Shown in pieces: positions 46,557 to 55,088 of a stretch of 64,000 nucleotides of DNA. The translations under genes and the position numbers were made by a program. Position 1 is the first letter of the stretch, and every line of letters begins with the position of its first letter. The stretch is from assembly GCA_020850355.1 (NCBI GenBank), contig JADZEX010000075.1, forward strand, positions 1 to 64,000, written 5' to 3'. This DNA comes from Fimbriimonadaceae bacterium (lineage in GTDB: Bacteria; Armatimonadota; UBA10988). The notes below the pieces were generated by a model, which was not told where the DNA came from, did no database searches, and saw nothing but the letters and a program-made list of their open reading frames with translations.

Positions 46557-47706
46557 CCCGGCGCGCTTCAAGGTGCTCTGCTGCGGTCGCCGCTGGGGCA
46601 AATCGACCCTCGCGCTGAATGCCTGCCTCGAGGCGATTGGCCAGGGCGCGCAGGTGGTCTGGTACGTCGCCCCGACCTTCCGGATGGTCGACCTGCACTG
46701 GCGGACGCTGCGGCGCCACCTGCGGGGGCGCTTTCCGGGCACGCTGCACCAGGCCCAGCGCCGTGCGGTCTTCGCGACCGGGGCCGAGATCGCGTTCCGC
46801 AGTGCCGACAACCCGGATCACCTCCGCGGGGTGGGGTTGGACTACCTGGTGGTTGACGAGGCGGCCTTCCTGCCCGACGGCGCGGCGGTCTGGGGCGAGG
46901 CCTTGCGGCCGGCGCTGGCGGACCGCCGGGGCCGGGCGCTGATCATCAGCACGCCGAAAGGGCGCAACTTCTTCCACCAGCTCTGGCTCCGCGGCCGCGA
47001 TCCGCAGCAGGGCGAGTGGGCGGCGTTCCGTTATCCGACTGCCAGCAACCCGTACATCGCCGCCGGCGAGGTGGCCGCGGCCCGGGCCGAGCTGCCGCAG
47101 CGGATCTTCGAGCAGGAGTTCGAGGCGGCCTTCCTGGACGACGGCGGCGCGGTCTTCCGCGGGGTCCGCCAGGCCGCCGTGGCGACGCCGACGGCGCCCT
47201 ATCCCGGACGCTTCGTGATCGGCGTCGACTGGGCCAAGCGCGAGGACTACACGGTCTTCGTGGTGCTCGACACGCTGGCCCAGACCGTTGTGGCGGTCGA
47301 GCGCTTCAACCAGATCGACTACACGCTGCAGACCCAGCGGCTGCAGGCGCTCTGTGCGGCCTGGGCGCCGGTGGCGGTGCAGGCCGAGCAGAACAGCATC
47401 GGCGAGCCGCTGCTGGAGCAGTTGCAGCGCGATGGCCTGCCGGTGCGCGGCTTCAAGACCACCGCCGGGAGCAAGGCCAAGGTGATTGAGCAGTTGGCCC
47501 TGGCGCTGGAGCAGGGCGCGCTGCGGCTGCCGCCCAACGAGGTGCTGCTGGCCGAACTGGAGGCCTACACCCTGGAGCCGACCCGCGGCGGGTCGTTTCG
47601 CTACAGCGCCCCGCCGGGTCTGCACGACGACACGGTGATGGCCCTGGCACTGGCCTGGGACGCCCGCGACGCGGTGATCGCCGGGTCGTTGGCGGAGTGG
47701 TTCTGA
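46510..47706 (+). CDS. Phage-type large terminase subunit (TerL)
   Basis: About 398 aa with both terminase halves. The ATPase has an adenine-loop region PHPGQ, Walker A CGRRWGKST (residues about 25-33) and Walker B YLVVDEAAF (about 113-120). The RNase H-like nuclease has VIGVDWAK (about 237), the middle acidic AEQN and HDDT near 371. It pumps and cuts DNA during head filling. GTG 46510 keeps the PHPGQ segment; ATG 46549 is the alternative. All catalytic motifs appear intact. Confidence 0.9.
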   Translation: MELPPPHPGQVTVMRDPARFKVLCCGRRWGKSTLALNACLEAIGQGAQVVWYVAPTFRMVDLHWRTLRRHLRGRFPGTLHQAQRRAVFATGAEIAFRSADNPDHLRGVGLDYLVVDEAAFLPDGAAVWGEALRPALADRRGRALIISTPKGRNFFHQLWLRGRDPQQGEWAAFRYPTASNPYIAAGEVAAARAELPQRIFEQEFEAAFLDDGGAVFRGVRQAAVATPTAPYPGRFVIGVDWAKREDYTVFVVLDTLAQTVVAVERFNQIDYTLQTQRLQALCAAWAPVAVQAEQNSIGEPLLEQLQRDGLPVRGFKTTAGSKAKVIEQLALALEQGALRLPPNEVLLAELEAYTLEPTRGGSFRYSAPPGLHDDTVMALALAWDARDAVIAGSLAEWF

Positions 47707-47722
47707 GGTCGAGGAGGACCCG

Positions 47723-48928
47723 ATGGCAAGTTCGTTGACGCGTTGGTGGCAGCGTCGTCGCACGGCGCGCGAGACCGCCCCGCCGGCTGGCCGGCTGGCC
47801 GGCGAGCAGTTGGCCTACGCCGCCAGCGACCGCCGGCAGGGCGCCGAGCCGGCGTTGCTGGAGTACGAAGCAGCCTACGCCAGTTGCGACGACGTCTACG
47901 CGGCGGTCTCGCTGCTGGCCGACAACGCCGCGATGGTGCCGCTGCGGGTGCTGGTGGCGGGGCAGGCGGCGCCGGAGCATCCGTTGCAGCGGCTGCTGGA
48001 CCGCGCGAATCCCCAGCAGGGCGCCAAGCAGTTCTGGATCCGGGCCTATGCGCAGCTCTGGCTGACCGGGGAGACCTACCTCGTGGTCGAGCGTCAGCAC
48101 CCGCTGGACGCTGACCGCCCGAGCGAGCTGTGGGCCTTCAGCGGTCGCGTGATGGAGCCGCTGCCCGACCCGCAGCAGTACCTCCGCGGCTACCGCTTCC
48201 GGCCGCCGGGGACCGCTGGCGACGGGGTCGAGCTGGCGCCGCGCGATGTCGTGCCGGTGCTGCTGTTCCACCCGACGCGCCCCCTGCGCGGCCTCTCACC
48301 GCTGACGGCCCTGCGGCTGGGCCTGGCCACCGAACTGCACGCCAAGCGGGCCAACCATGACCTGTTCCGCAACGGCCTGCTGACCGACGTCGCGATCAGC
48401 TTCGACTTCGCCAGCGACGAACAGCGTCAACGCACCCGCGAGGCGCTGCGCCAGGCCCACGCGGCCGACGGTCGGCGGCACGGCATTCTGGTGCTGGAGA
48501 ACAGCACCCGCGTCGAGAAGCTGTCGCTGAGCCCGCGCGATGCCGAGTTCCTGGAGCTCGACAAGCTGACCACCCGCGACGTCGCGAAGGCCTACCGCAT
48601 CCCGCCGATGTTCCTGGCGCAGCTCGACCACGCCACGCTGCGCAACTACGAGACGGCCTACCGGGCGCTCTGGGAGCTGGCGATTCTGCCGCGGGTGGGG
48701 CAAATGGCGACCGCCCTGACCGAGCATCTGGCGGCGCAGTACGGGCCGACCGTGACCGTCGAGCCGGACCTCAGCGGAATCGAGGTGCTGCGGGCTGCCG
48801 ACCGCGAGCGGGCCGCGACCTACGGGGCGCTGGTCGCGGCGGGACTGGCCCCGCAGTGGGCGGGGCAGCGGGTCTTCGGCAGTGGCTGGAGCGCCGCGGC
48901 GCTGGCCGCGGGGGAGGTGGGACGATGA
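47723..48928 (+). CDS. HK97-family portal protein
   Basis: A 401-aa protein with the HK97 portal layout: YASCDDVYAAVSLLADNAAMVPLRV near residues 50-75, WLTGETYLVV, a central RGLSPLTALRLGL, LRQAHAADGRRHGILVLE, and the late KAYRIPPMFLAQLDHATLRNYE region that contacts the clip. It forms the 12-subunit DNA gate of the capsid. It follows terL by 16 bases and its stop overlaps the protease start (ATGA). Confidence 0.92.
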   Translation: MASSLTRWWQRRRTARETAPPAGRLAGEQLAYAASDRRQGAEPALLEYEAAYASCDDVYAAVSLLADNAAMVPLRVLVAGQAAPEHPLQRLLDRANPQQGAKQFWIRAYAQLWLTGETYLVVERQHPLDADRPSELWAFSGRVMEPLPDPQQYLRGYRFRPPGTAGDGVELAPRDVVPVLLFHPTRPLRGLSPLTALRLGLATELHAKRANHDLFRNGLLTDVAISFDFASDEQRQRTREALRQAHAADGRRHGILVLENSTRVEKLSLSPRDAEFLELDKLTTRDVAKAYRIPPMFLAQLDHATLRNYETAYRALWELAILPRVGQMATALTEHLAAQYGPTVTVEPDLSGIEVLRAADRERAATYGALVAAGLAPQWAGQRVFGSGWSAAALAAGEVGR

Positions 48929-49983
48929 GCCAGCAGCGCGGCGGCCGGCCGGTGCAGCCGGCCGACCTGGACGGCAATCGGTTGCGGGCGCTGATTTCGG
49001 CGGAATCCTGCGACCGCGACGGCGAACTGCTGCTGGCGGCCGGCTGCGACCTGGCGGCGTACCGCGCCAACCCGGTGGTGCTCTGGTCGCACGACCCGAG
49101 CATCCCGCCGATCGGCCGGGCCGTCGAGGTCTGGGCCGAGCCGGGGGTCGGCGTGTGGGCCATCAACGAGTTCGCCGCGACGCCCTTCGCCCAGGAGATT
49201 GCGCAGCTCTACCGCGAGGGCTTCCTGCACGCCTTCAGCGTCGGCTTCCGCGTCTTGGAGGCGGGCCGGGGCACCGCCCAGGGCCAGGCGGTGGTCCGGC
49301 GCTGGGAGCTGTTGGAGCAGAGTGCGGTGGCGGTGCCGGCCAATCCGGCCGCTCTGACGGTGGCGGCCGAGGCTGGCAACAAGGCCGCCGACTGGCTGCT
49401 GCGGACCTATTACCCGGCGGCCGCGACAAGCGACCTGGCGCGGCGGCTGGGCCTGCGGGCGGACCTGCCGTGGCCGGCGCTGGCGTCGCTCTGCTGCCGC
49501 TTCTATGGCTTCCGCGGCGGGTTGGAGCTGGACCCGGCGGAGCGCCCCGCCGCCGAAGCGCTGCTGCGGACGGCCTACGACCAGGCGGGCCGGCGCTTCC
49601 CGCAGCCGCGGCCGGGGCGCCGGCGGCCGGAGTTTCTGGAAGATGAACCAGTCCATTTCGAGGAGGGCTGCTGGACCGAACTGACGCAGCGCTTGCGCGG
49701 TACGGCCGAAGCCCTTCGCAACCTCGCCCGTCGGCGTCGCCGCCGCGGACTGCCGTTGCCGGAGCTCGATCCGGCGCGCGCCGCGGCGGCCGCCCTGCAC
49801 GAACTGCTGGACCCGCCCGGAGCTCCATCCGGTGCGGCCGCGGGCGATCTGGAACGCGCCCTGGCCGAGCTGCGCCGTGACCTGACGGCGTGGCAGGCCG
49901 CTCGTGCCGCGACCGTGGGGGCGGCGGTGGAAGCCCTCCGCCGCCCCGGCGGCCGGCGTCAGCCGCACTGCGGGTTGCTGTGA
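48925..49983 (+). CDS. HK97-type prohead protease with long C-terminal extension
   Basis: A 352-aa protein. The first 170 residues are the herpesvirus-assemblin/HK97 protease: ISAESCDRDGE, LWSHDP with the catalytic histidine (about 55) and HAFSVGF with the nucleophile serine (about 104). Ordinary HK97 proteases stop near 200 aa. The remaining 180 residues are Arg/Ala-rich and helical, with a charged C-terminal stretch, which may be a fused scaffold (delta-like) domain. The start overlaps the portal stop. Confidence 0.87.
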   Translation: MSQQRGGRPVQPADLDGNRLRALISAESCDRDGELLLAAGCDLAAYRANPVVLWSHDPSIPPIGRAVEVWAEPGVGVWAINEFAATPFAQEIAQLYREGFLHAFSVGFRVLEAGRGTAQGQAVVRRWELLEQSAVAVPANPAALTVAAEAGNKAADWLLRTYYPAAATSDLARRLGLRADLPWPALASLCCRFYGFRGGLELDPAERPAAEALLRTAYDQAGRRFPQPRPGRRRPEFLEDEPVHFEEGCWTELTQRLRGTAEALRNLARRRRRRGLPLPELDPARAAAAALHELLDPPGAPSGAAAGDLERALAELRRDLTAWQAARAATVGAAVEALRRPGGRRQPHCGLL

Positions 49984-49999
49984 CCTCAAGGAGATCCCG

Positions 50000-51307
50000 T
50001 TGAACGACCTGTTGCGTGAACTGCGTGAGCTGAAGGAGCAGATCCGCCGGGAGCATGACCCGGCGCGGCTGCAGGAGGCCATCCGCCAGGCGGTCGAGAC
50101 CGTCCCGAGCGGCCCCAGCCGACTCGGCGCGTTGGAGGTGAGTGGCGCCGAGGGCGGCGCGCCGAGTCTCAAGGGCCTGCTGCAGCGGCCCGCCGGCAAC
50201 GACCGCGAGCGCGAGCTGCAGCGGCTCAACGACCGGCTGCACCTCTGTGGGACGTTGCTCCGCCGCGACCCCCGCCGGCTGAAGGGCTGGGCCGACTTCC
50301 AGCGCCTCGGCGGCGAGCTGCGCAAGGCGCTCAACACCGCCGACCACGAGGAGTTTGTGCCCGACGGCTTCAGCGTTTCGCTGATCGAAGAGGTCCGCCT
50401 GCAGCGCCGGCTGCCGGTGCTCTTCGAGCAGGTGCTGCTGCCGCGTTCGCCGCTCAAGTGGCCGGTCGAGGGGGGCATCGGGCTGCCCTTCCTGGTGGCC
50501 GAGAACAGCGGCGACACCGCCGCCAAGGTGCCCACCCGCAACCCGGCGACCTGCGATGTGACCTTCCAGGCGCGCACCCTCGGCGTGCGGGTGCCGTTCA
50601 GCCACGAGTTTGACGAGGACAGCATCGTGGCGGCCGAGGACTACGTCCGGCGGCAGATCGCCAAGGCGCTGACCGACGGGCTCGAGACCGCGATCCTGAA
50701 CGGCGACACCAGCGCGACGCATCTCGACGGCACTGTGACGGCGGCCAACGACGCGCGGCGCGTCTTCCGCGGGCTGCGCAAGCTGGCGACGCTGCCGACG
50801 CCGGCCAGCCAGTACGACGTGACCACCGGCGGCAACGGCTTCAGCCAGAGCGACCTGGTCACGGTGCGCCGCCAGATGGGTGTCTACGGCGTTGATCCGC
50901 GGGACCTGGTGCTGATCGTCTCGGTCAAGACCTACTACAAGATCATCGGCGACAGCACCAACTTCGGGGACTTCCAGACCCTCGACAAAGTCGGCCCGCA
51001 GGCCATCAACGTCACCGGCGAGGTCGGCGCCCTGTACGGCGTGCCCGTGGTGGTCAGCGCGGCGATGCCGGAGACCTGCGCCAACGCCGCGACCGACAGC
51101 GGCAGTGGCAGCGACGCCGTGCTGGTGCTGGCCAACCGCCGCGCCTACGCCCTGGCGACGCAGGTCAGCCCGACCATCGAGACCGTCTGGGACCCCGAGG
51201 CGCTGCAGTTCAAGGTAGTCGGCTTCTGCCGCGTCGACTTCCAGCCCTGGTTCGACCCGACCAGCGAGCGCGCTGTCAGCGTCGGCTACAACATCGACGT
51301 CGCCTAG
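50000..51307 (+). CDS. HK97-fold major capsid protein
   Basis: A 435-aa protein starting at TTG 50000, six bases after AAGGAG. The first 50 or so residues form a charged helix (LLRELRELKEQIRREH), the delta/scaffold type. The rest matches HK97 major capsid: PFLVAENSGDTAAKVPT, VPFSHEFDEDS, the A-domain VLANRRAYAL and the C-terminal strand VGFCRVDFQPWF. The upstream protease would remove the N-terminal helix in maturation. No disruption is visible. Confidence 0.92.
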   Translation: MNDLLRELRELKEQIRREHDPARLQEAIRQAVETVPSGPSRLGALEVSGAEGGAPSLKGLLQRPAGNDRERELQRLNDRLHLCGTLLRRDPRRLKGWADFQRLGGELRKALNTADHEEFVPDGFSVSLIEEVRLQRRLPVLFEQVLLPRSPLKWPVEGGIGLPFLVAENSGDTAAKVPTRNPATCDVTFQARTLGVRVPFSHEFDEDSIVAAEDYVRRQIAKALTDGLETAILNGDTSATHLDGTVTAANDARRVFRGLRKLATLPTPASQYDVTTGGNGFSQSDLVTVRRQMGVYGVDPRDLVLIVSVKTYYKIIGDSTNFGDFQTLDKVGPQAINVTGEVGALYGVPVVVSAAMPETCANAATDSGSGSDAVLVLANRRAYALATQVSPTIETVWDPEALQFKVVGFCRVDFQPWFDPTSERAVSVGYNIDVA

Positions 51308-51328
51308 CCAGCGCCTTAGGAGAACCCC

Positions 51329-51598
51329 ATGCCGACCTTCAATGGCCTCAATACGGCGATGTTCCAGGTCACCGTGATCGACGGCGCCGCCGCGGCGACC
51401 GCGCTGACGGTCAGCGGCATCGCCCCCGCCGACGTGCTGCTGATGGTGTTGCACCAGGACTCGACGGGCCTGCTGCTGGCCGACCTCACCAACGAGGCCA
51501 GCATTACCGCCGTCGACACGGTGCAGTTGAGCAGCACCGCCACCACCGGTGACAAGCTGGTCGTGGCCTGGCTCGATCTGAGCCAGCCCGAACGCTAG
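51329..51598 (+). CDS. Small beta-rich protein next to capsid gene
   Basis: An 89-aa, beta-strand-rich protein with AGGAG shortly before its ATG. I do not recognise a family. It lies between the capsid gene and a hairpin that may limit downstream transcription, so it is probably made in amounts like the capsid protein, which suggests a decoration or cement protein by analogy. That is inference. Confidence 0.55.
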   Translation: MPTFNGLNTAMFQVTVIDGAAAATALTVSGIAPADVLLMVLHQDSTGLLLADLTNEASITAVDTVQLSSTATTGDKLVVAWLDLSQPER

Positions 51599-51609
51599 CC
51601 ACCACCCCC

Positions 51610-51636
51610 GCCCGGGGCCGGCCGCCGGCCCCGGGC
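51610..51636 (+). terminator. Intra-operon attenuator hairpin
   Basis: A perfect 12-bp GC stem with a three-base loop (51610-51621 with 51625-51636) between the small capsid-adjacent gene and the connector gene. No U-tract follows, so it may only reduce read-through. Confidence 0.5.
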
Positions 51637-51652
51637 CTGCCGGGAGCTGTCG

Positions 51653-52255
51653 ATGTCGCTGACCCCCGAGGCGCTCACGACCGTCGCCACGTTGCGCCAG
51701 TGGCTGACCCAGGACACCGTCGCCGACACCGGCGGGCGCTTCGCCGAGGCGCCGCTGGAGGGCCTGATCAACCGCGCCAGCAGCGCCATCGCGACGTGGT
51801 GCGACCGCCGGCTGGTGGCGCCCGCCGAGCTGACCAGCTACCGGCTGGATGGCTCCGGAGGCAACCTCCTGGTGCTGCCGCAGTGGCCAGTGGCCGAGCT
51901 GACGACCGTCCGCGTCGACGCCCAGGAGGTGCCGCCCCGCGACGTCGGCGGCGGCGCCGGCTGGGTCTGCGACTCCTTCGTCGGTCGTCTGACCCTCTAC
52001 GGCGCGACCTTCGCGCGGGGCGCGCAGAACGTCGAGGTGCTCGCCCGGCTGGGCTACTGCCCGAGCTGTGCCGCGACGCAGTTGCACCACTCCGCGGCGC
52101 TGGCCGATCTGGAGCAGGCCTGCCTGCTGCTGGCCGCCTGCTGGTTCCGCCGACCGGTCGCCGAGCTGGTCGGCGCCGAGCGGGCCGCGCCGCCCGAGCC
52201 GCTGCCGGCCGAGGTGCGCAGCCTGCTGCTGCCGTTCCGCCGGCTGGGAGGCTGA
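51653..52255 (+). CDS. Head-tail connector/adaptor protein
   Basis: A 200-aa protein with the mostly helical pattern of gp6-like connectors: a N-terminal helix (LTTVATLRQWLTQDT), LINRASSAIATWCDRRL, a short beta insert with WPVAELTTVRVDA and a C-terminal helical segment with LEQACLLLAACWF. It would dock below the portal. The position directly after the capsid genes is the normal one. Confidence 0.7.
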   Translation: MSLTPEALTTVATLRQWLTQDTVADTGGRFAEAPLEGLINRASSAIATWCDRRLVAPAELTSYRLDGSGGNLLVLPQWPVAELTTVRVDAQEVPPRDVGGGAGWVCDSFVGRLTLYGATFARGAQNVEVLARLGYCPSCAATQLHHSAALADLEQACLLLAACWFRRPVAELVGAERAAPPEPLPAEVRSLLLPFRRLGG

Positions 52256-52256
52256 C

Positions 52257-52724
52257 ATGCCCGACCACCTCAGCGCGCTGCGTGAGCTGTTCGCCGGGAC
52301 CGCGCTGCGCGAGGCCTACAACGCAGTGCTGGCGGCGCGCGGGCTGGCCGGACTGAGCGCCACGCCCATCTTGAGCAGCCGGCGCGAGCTGCGCGGCGCC
52401 GGCCGCTGGCCGGCCCTGGCCTGCGAGCTGGGCAGCGTGGCCAGCCAGCGGGAGGGGGCCGGCGGGCTGCGCAGTCTGCGGGGCGAGGCGACCTGGTGGC
52501 TGGCGCTGGCGGCGCCGGCCGACGAGACCCTGGCGGCCCGCGCCGCGGCCTACCTCGACAGCCTCCGCGAAGCGCTCGAAGCCACGCTCCCCGCCGCCCT
52601 GCAACGCTTCGAGTGCAGCGCGTTGGAGCTGGGCGGGGAGCCGCTCCGGGAGGTCGGCCTGGCCGCCCACCTGTACAGCCTCCGCGGGCGCTACTGCTGG
52701 CTCTATCAGGCGGCTGGCGCCTGA
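52257..52724 (+). CDS. Head-completion/tail-terminator candidate
   Basis: A 155-aa protein of unrecognised family, one base after the connector stop. It starts with a helix (LSALRELFAGTALREAYNAVL) and later has alternating strands (ATWWLALAAP, ALELGGEPLREVGLAAHLYSL). In tailed phages and gene transfer agents this position encodes the head-closure or tail-terminator protein. Function is by position only. Confidence 0.5.
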   Translation: MPDHLSALRELFAGTALREAYNAVLAARGLAGLSATPILSSRRELRGAGRWPALACELGSVASQREGAGGLRSLRGEATWWLALAAPADETLAARAAAYLDSLREALEATLPAALQRFECSALELGGEPLREVGLAAHLYSLRGRYCWLYQAAGA

Positions 52725-52747
52725 CCTGTGACCGACAAGGAGACCGC

Positions 52748-53146
52748 ATGGCCACCAAGACCACCCGCAAGTCGGGCGAGAATCACCTCGTCAAGTTCGG
52801 GACCACCACGCTGGGCACGGCGCGCTTCACGCGACTGCGGCTGACGATTCGGAGCGTCGACGCCCGTGGCAGCGGCGATGGGGGGCCAGTTGACAAGGAG
52901 CTGGGCCTCGACAGCGGCGAGCTGCAGGCGACCTACCTGATCACCGACGAGGCCACCCTGGCGCTGCTCGGAACCTACAACACGGTGCTGCTGCAGGATT
53001 CCGCTGGGGACACCGTCTTCAGCGGCGGCGCGCTGCTGCGCGAGGTGCAGCGCCGCGAGTCGCACGAGGACATGACCATCGTCGACGCGCTGTTCCAGCT
53101 CCAGGGCCTGCCGACCGTGCCGGACCTGAGCGGTCTGGGCGCCTGA
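52748..53146 (+). CDS. Tail-tube-like protein candidate (last gene of module)
   Basis: A 132-aa protein with a perfect AAGGAG five bases before ATG. It is beta-rich with a basic N-terminus (KTTRKSGENHLVKFG) and resembles small tail-tube or baseplate-hub beta barrels. It lacks the size of a typical tail-tube protein of about 140-200 aa. It is the last gene before a hairpin; no tape measure or tail tip genes follow. Confidence 0.45.
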   Translation: MATKTTRKSGENHLVKFGTTTLGTARFTRLRLTIRSVDARGSGDGGPVDKELGLDSGELQATYLITDEATLALLGTYNTVLLQDSAGDTVFSGGALLREVQRRESHEDMTIVDALFQLQGLPTVPDLSGLGA

Positions 53147-53151
53147 GATCC

Positions 53152-53185
53152 GAGTCGGGGGTCGGCTGTGGTCGGCCCCCGACTC
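53152..53185 (+). terminator. Terminator at the end of the head module
   Basis: A perfect 10-bp stem (53152-53161 with 53176-53185) just after the last module gene; its right arm overlaps the stop codon of the convergent lipoprotein gene. Confidence 0.65.
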
Positions 53186-53954
53186 AGGGCACCGTGACGT
53201 TGACCTGCACGCTCAGCGTGCCGCCGTTGGAGGTGACGGTCACCGTGGCGGTGTGGACCCCCGGCTCCAACCCCGTGCGGTCGACGGTCAGCGTCAGGTC
53301 CTGCGGGGCGTTGCCGCTGGCCGGGGTGACCGCCAGGAAGGTCGCGTCGTCGCTGACACTGAAGGTCAGCGTCCCGGCGCCCGCGTTGCTGACGGCCACA
53401 GGGTGCGTCGTTTCGGCCGCGGCGAAGTTGACCGTGGTGGCGCCGAGCGCCAGCCGCGGGTCGCCCGCGACGCCGCCGCCACCACCGCCGCCACCGGTCC
53501 CAGCGTCGGGGTCGTCGGGCACCGCGTCGCCAAGCACGGCCACCGTGCCGACCGAGTTGGTGACGGTCAAGCGACAGCGGGTGCTGTTGTTGAAGAGCTG
53601 GATGGTGAAGTTGCTGGCCAGCCCGGTGCTGCTGCTGCCGCGGGCCAGGATCTGGTTCAGCCGCAGGCTGATCACCTCCAGCACCGCGTTGGCGTACTGG
53701 TTGTCGGTCGAGGTCAGCCGGGCGGCGACCTCGTTGGCGCCAACCGCGCGGCCGGCCGCGGCGAGGTCTTGCAGCGTCAGGGTGAGCTGCGCGTCGCTGA
53801 AGCCGGCGCCGTCGACGTGGTTGAACGTGAAGGCGCGGGTGCCGTCAAAGCCGAGCTTGTCGCCGTCGGTGCCGAGCCCGCCGGAGCCGCCGCAGGCAGC
53901 CGCCAGCGCGACCAGGGCGAGAGCTGTCAGGAACTGGGTGAGTCGTCGTGCCAT
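53184..53954 (-). CDS. Lipoprotein with BACON/immunoglobulin-like domain
   Basis: A 256-aa protein with a lipoprotein signal (lipobox LALAAAC, cysteine near 21). Residues about 25-150 form an unrecognised domain, followed by a glycine-rich linker (run of eight Gly) and a C-terminal beta-sandwich with the BACON-like pattern (VTPASGNAPQDLTLTVDR, GVHTATVTVTSNGG). BACON domains bind glycans or mucin in gut bacteria and occur in phages; here the role is unknown. It may be a host surface protein or a module-associated one. Confidence 0.7.
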   Translation of the reverse strand: MARRLTQFLTALALVALAAACGGSGGLGTDGDKLGFDGTRAFTFNHVDGAGFSDAQLTLTLQDLAAAGRAVGANEVAARLTSTDNQYANAVLEVISLRLNQILARGSSSTGLASNFTIQLFNNSTRCRLTVTNSVGTVAVLGDAVPDDPDAGTGGGGGGGGVAGDPRLALGATTVNFAAAETTHPVAVSNAGAGTLTFSVSDDATFLAVTPASGNAPQDLTLTVDRTGLEPGVHTATVTVTSNGGTLSVQVNVTVP

Positions 53955-54006
53955 CGCGCGCGGCCGTCCTTGCCGAGGCCCATTCTAGCACAGCGCCGCC
54001 GTGGGT

Positions 54007-54012
54007 TAGAAT
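54007..54012 (+). promoter_or_regulatory. -10 element of leaderless rlmN
   Basis: TAGAAT at 54007-54012, six bases before the GTG start at 54019. The predicted first transcribed base coincides with the start codon, and no Shine-Dalgarno precedes it. No good -35 is seen at the right distance. Confidence 0.55.
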
Positions 54013-54018
54013 GGGATC

Positions 54019-55044
54019 GTGAACATCGACCCGACCGCACCCCTGCTCGGTCGCAGCACCGCCGAGTTGAGCGAGTTGCTGGCCAGCCTGGACGAGCCGA
54101 GCTACCGTGGCCGACAGCTCGCCGCCTGGCTGTACCGCCACGGCGCCCGCAGCTTCGCCGAGATGACCAACCTGTCGGCCGGACTCCGCGCCCGGCTGGC
54201 CGACCGGCCCACCGGCTGGGCCACCGTGGCGGCCCAACAGGTCAGCGTCGACGGCACCGCCAAGCTGCTCCTGGAGCTGGCCGACGGGGCGCGCGTCGAA
54301 ACGGTCGGCCTGCCCTATCCCGACCGCTGCAGCGTCTGTGTCTCGTCGCAGACCGGGTGCGCCGTCGGCTGCACCTTCTGCGCCACCGGCTACCTCGGCG
54401 CCGGCCGAAACCTCACCGCCGGGGAAATCGTCGAGCAGGTCCTGGCCGCCCAACACGCCGTCGGGCGGCGCGTCTCGCATGTCGTCTTCATGGGCATGGG
54501 CGAACCGCTGCTGAACCTGGCGCAGGTCCTGGTGGCGGTGCGGCTGCTGCATGAGGAGGTCGGCCTGGCGCAACGGCACCTCACCATCTCCACGGTCGGC
54601 CTGCCGCCGCAACTGCAGGAGCTGGCCGCGGCCGACCTGCAGGTCACCCTGGCGGTCTCGCTGCACGCCGCCGACGACGCGCTGCGGCAGCAACTGATTC
54701 CGACCACTGCCCGCCGCTGGAGTGTCGCCGAGGTGCTGGCGGCGGCGCGGCTCTACCGCCGGCAGAGCGGCCGGCGACTGACCTGGGAGGTCGTCCTGCT
54801 GCGTGACGTCAACGACGGGCCATCGCAGGCCGCCGCGCTGGTGGCGCGGCTGCAGCCGGGCGAGCATGTCAACCTGATCCCGTTCAACCCAGTCGGCGAG
54901 GCGGGCTTCGGGCGGCCGACGGCCGACCGCGTGCGGGCCTTCCGGGCCGTCCTGGAGCGGGCCGGACTGCAGGTCACGCAACGCCAGGCGCGCGGCCGCG
55001 ACATCGACGGCGCCTGCGGCCAGCTCCGCGCCCGGGCGGGCTGA
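54019..55044 (+). CDS. rlmN: Dual-specificity RNA methyltransferase RlmN
   Basis: A 341-aa radical-SAM enzyme that methylates A2503 of 23S rRNA and A37 of some tRNAs. It has the N-terminal helical accessory domain (YRGRQLAAWLYRHGARSF), the radical-SAM cysteines in CAVGCTFC, GMGEPLLNL, and the resolving-cysteine region RDIDGACGQL at the C-terminus. The absence of Cfr-specific changes favours RlmN. It appears to be translated from a leaderless mRNA starting at GTG 54019. Confidence 0.95.
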   Translation: MNIDPTAPLLGRSTAELSELLASLDEPSYRGRQLAAWLYRHGARSFAEMTNLSAGLRARLADRPTGWATVAAQQVSVDGTAKLLLELADGARVETVGLPYPDRCSVCVSSQTGCAVGCTFCATGYLGAGRNLTAGEIVEQVLAAQHAVGRRVSHVVFMGMGEPLLNLAQVLVAVRLLHEEVGLAQRHLTISTVGLPPQLQELAAADLQVTLAVSLHAADDALRQQLIPTTARRWSVAEVLAAARLYRRQSGRRLTWEVVLLRDVNDGPSQAAALVARLQPGEHVNLIPFNPVGEAGFGRPTADRVRAFRAVLERAGLQVTQRQARGRDIDGACGQLRARAG

Positions 55045-55088
55045 AGGACTCGCCGCCGGGCGGCGAACAGCGGCGCAGGAGCAGGACG

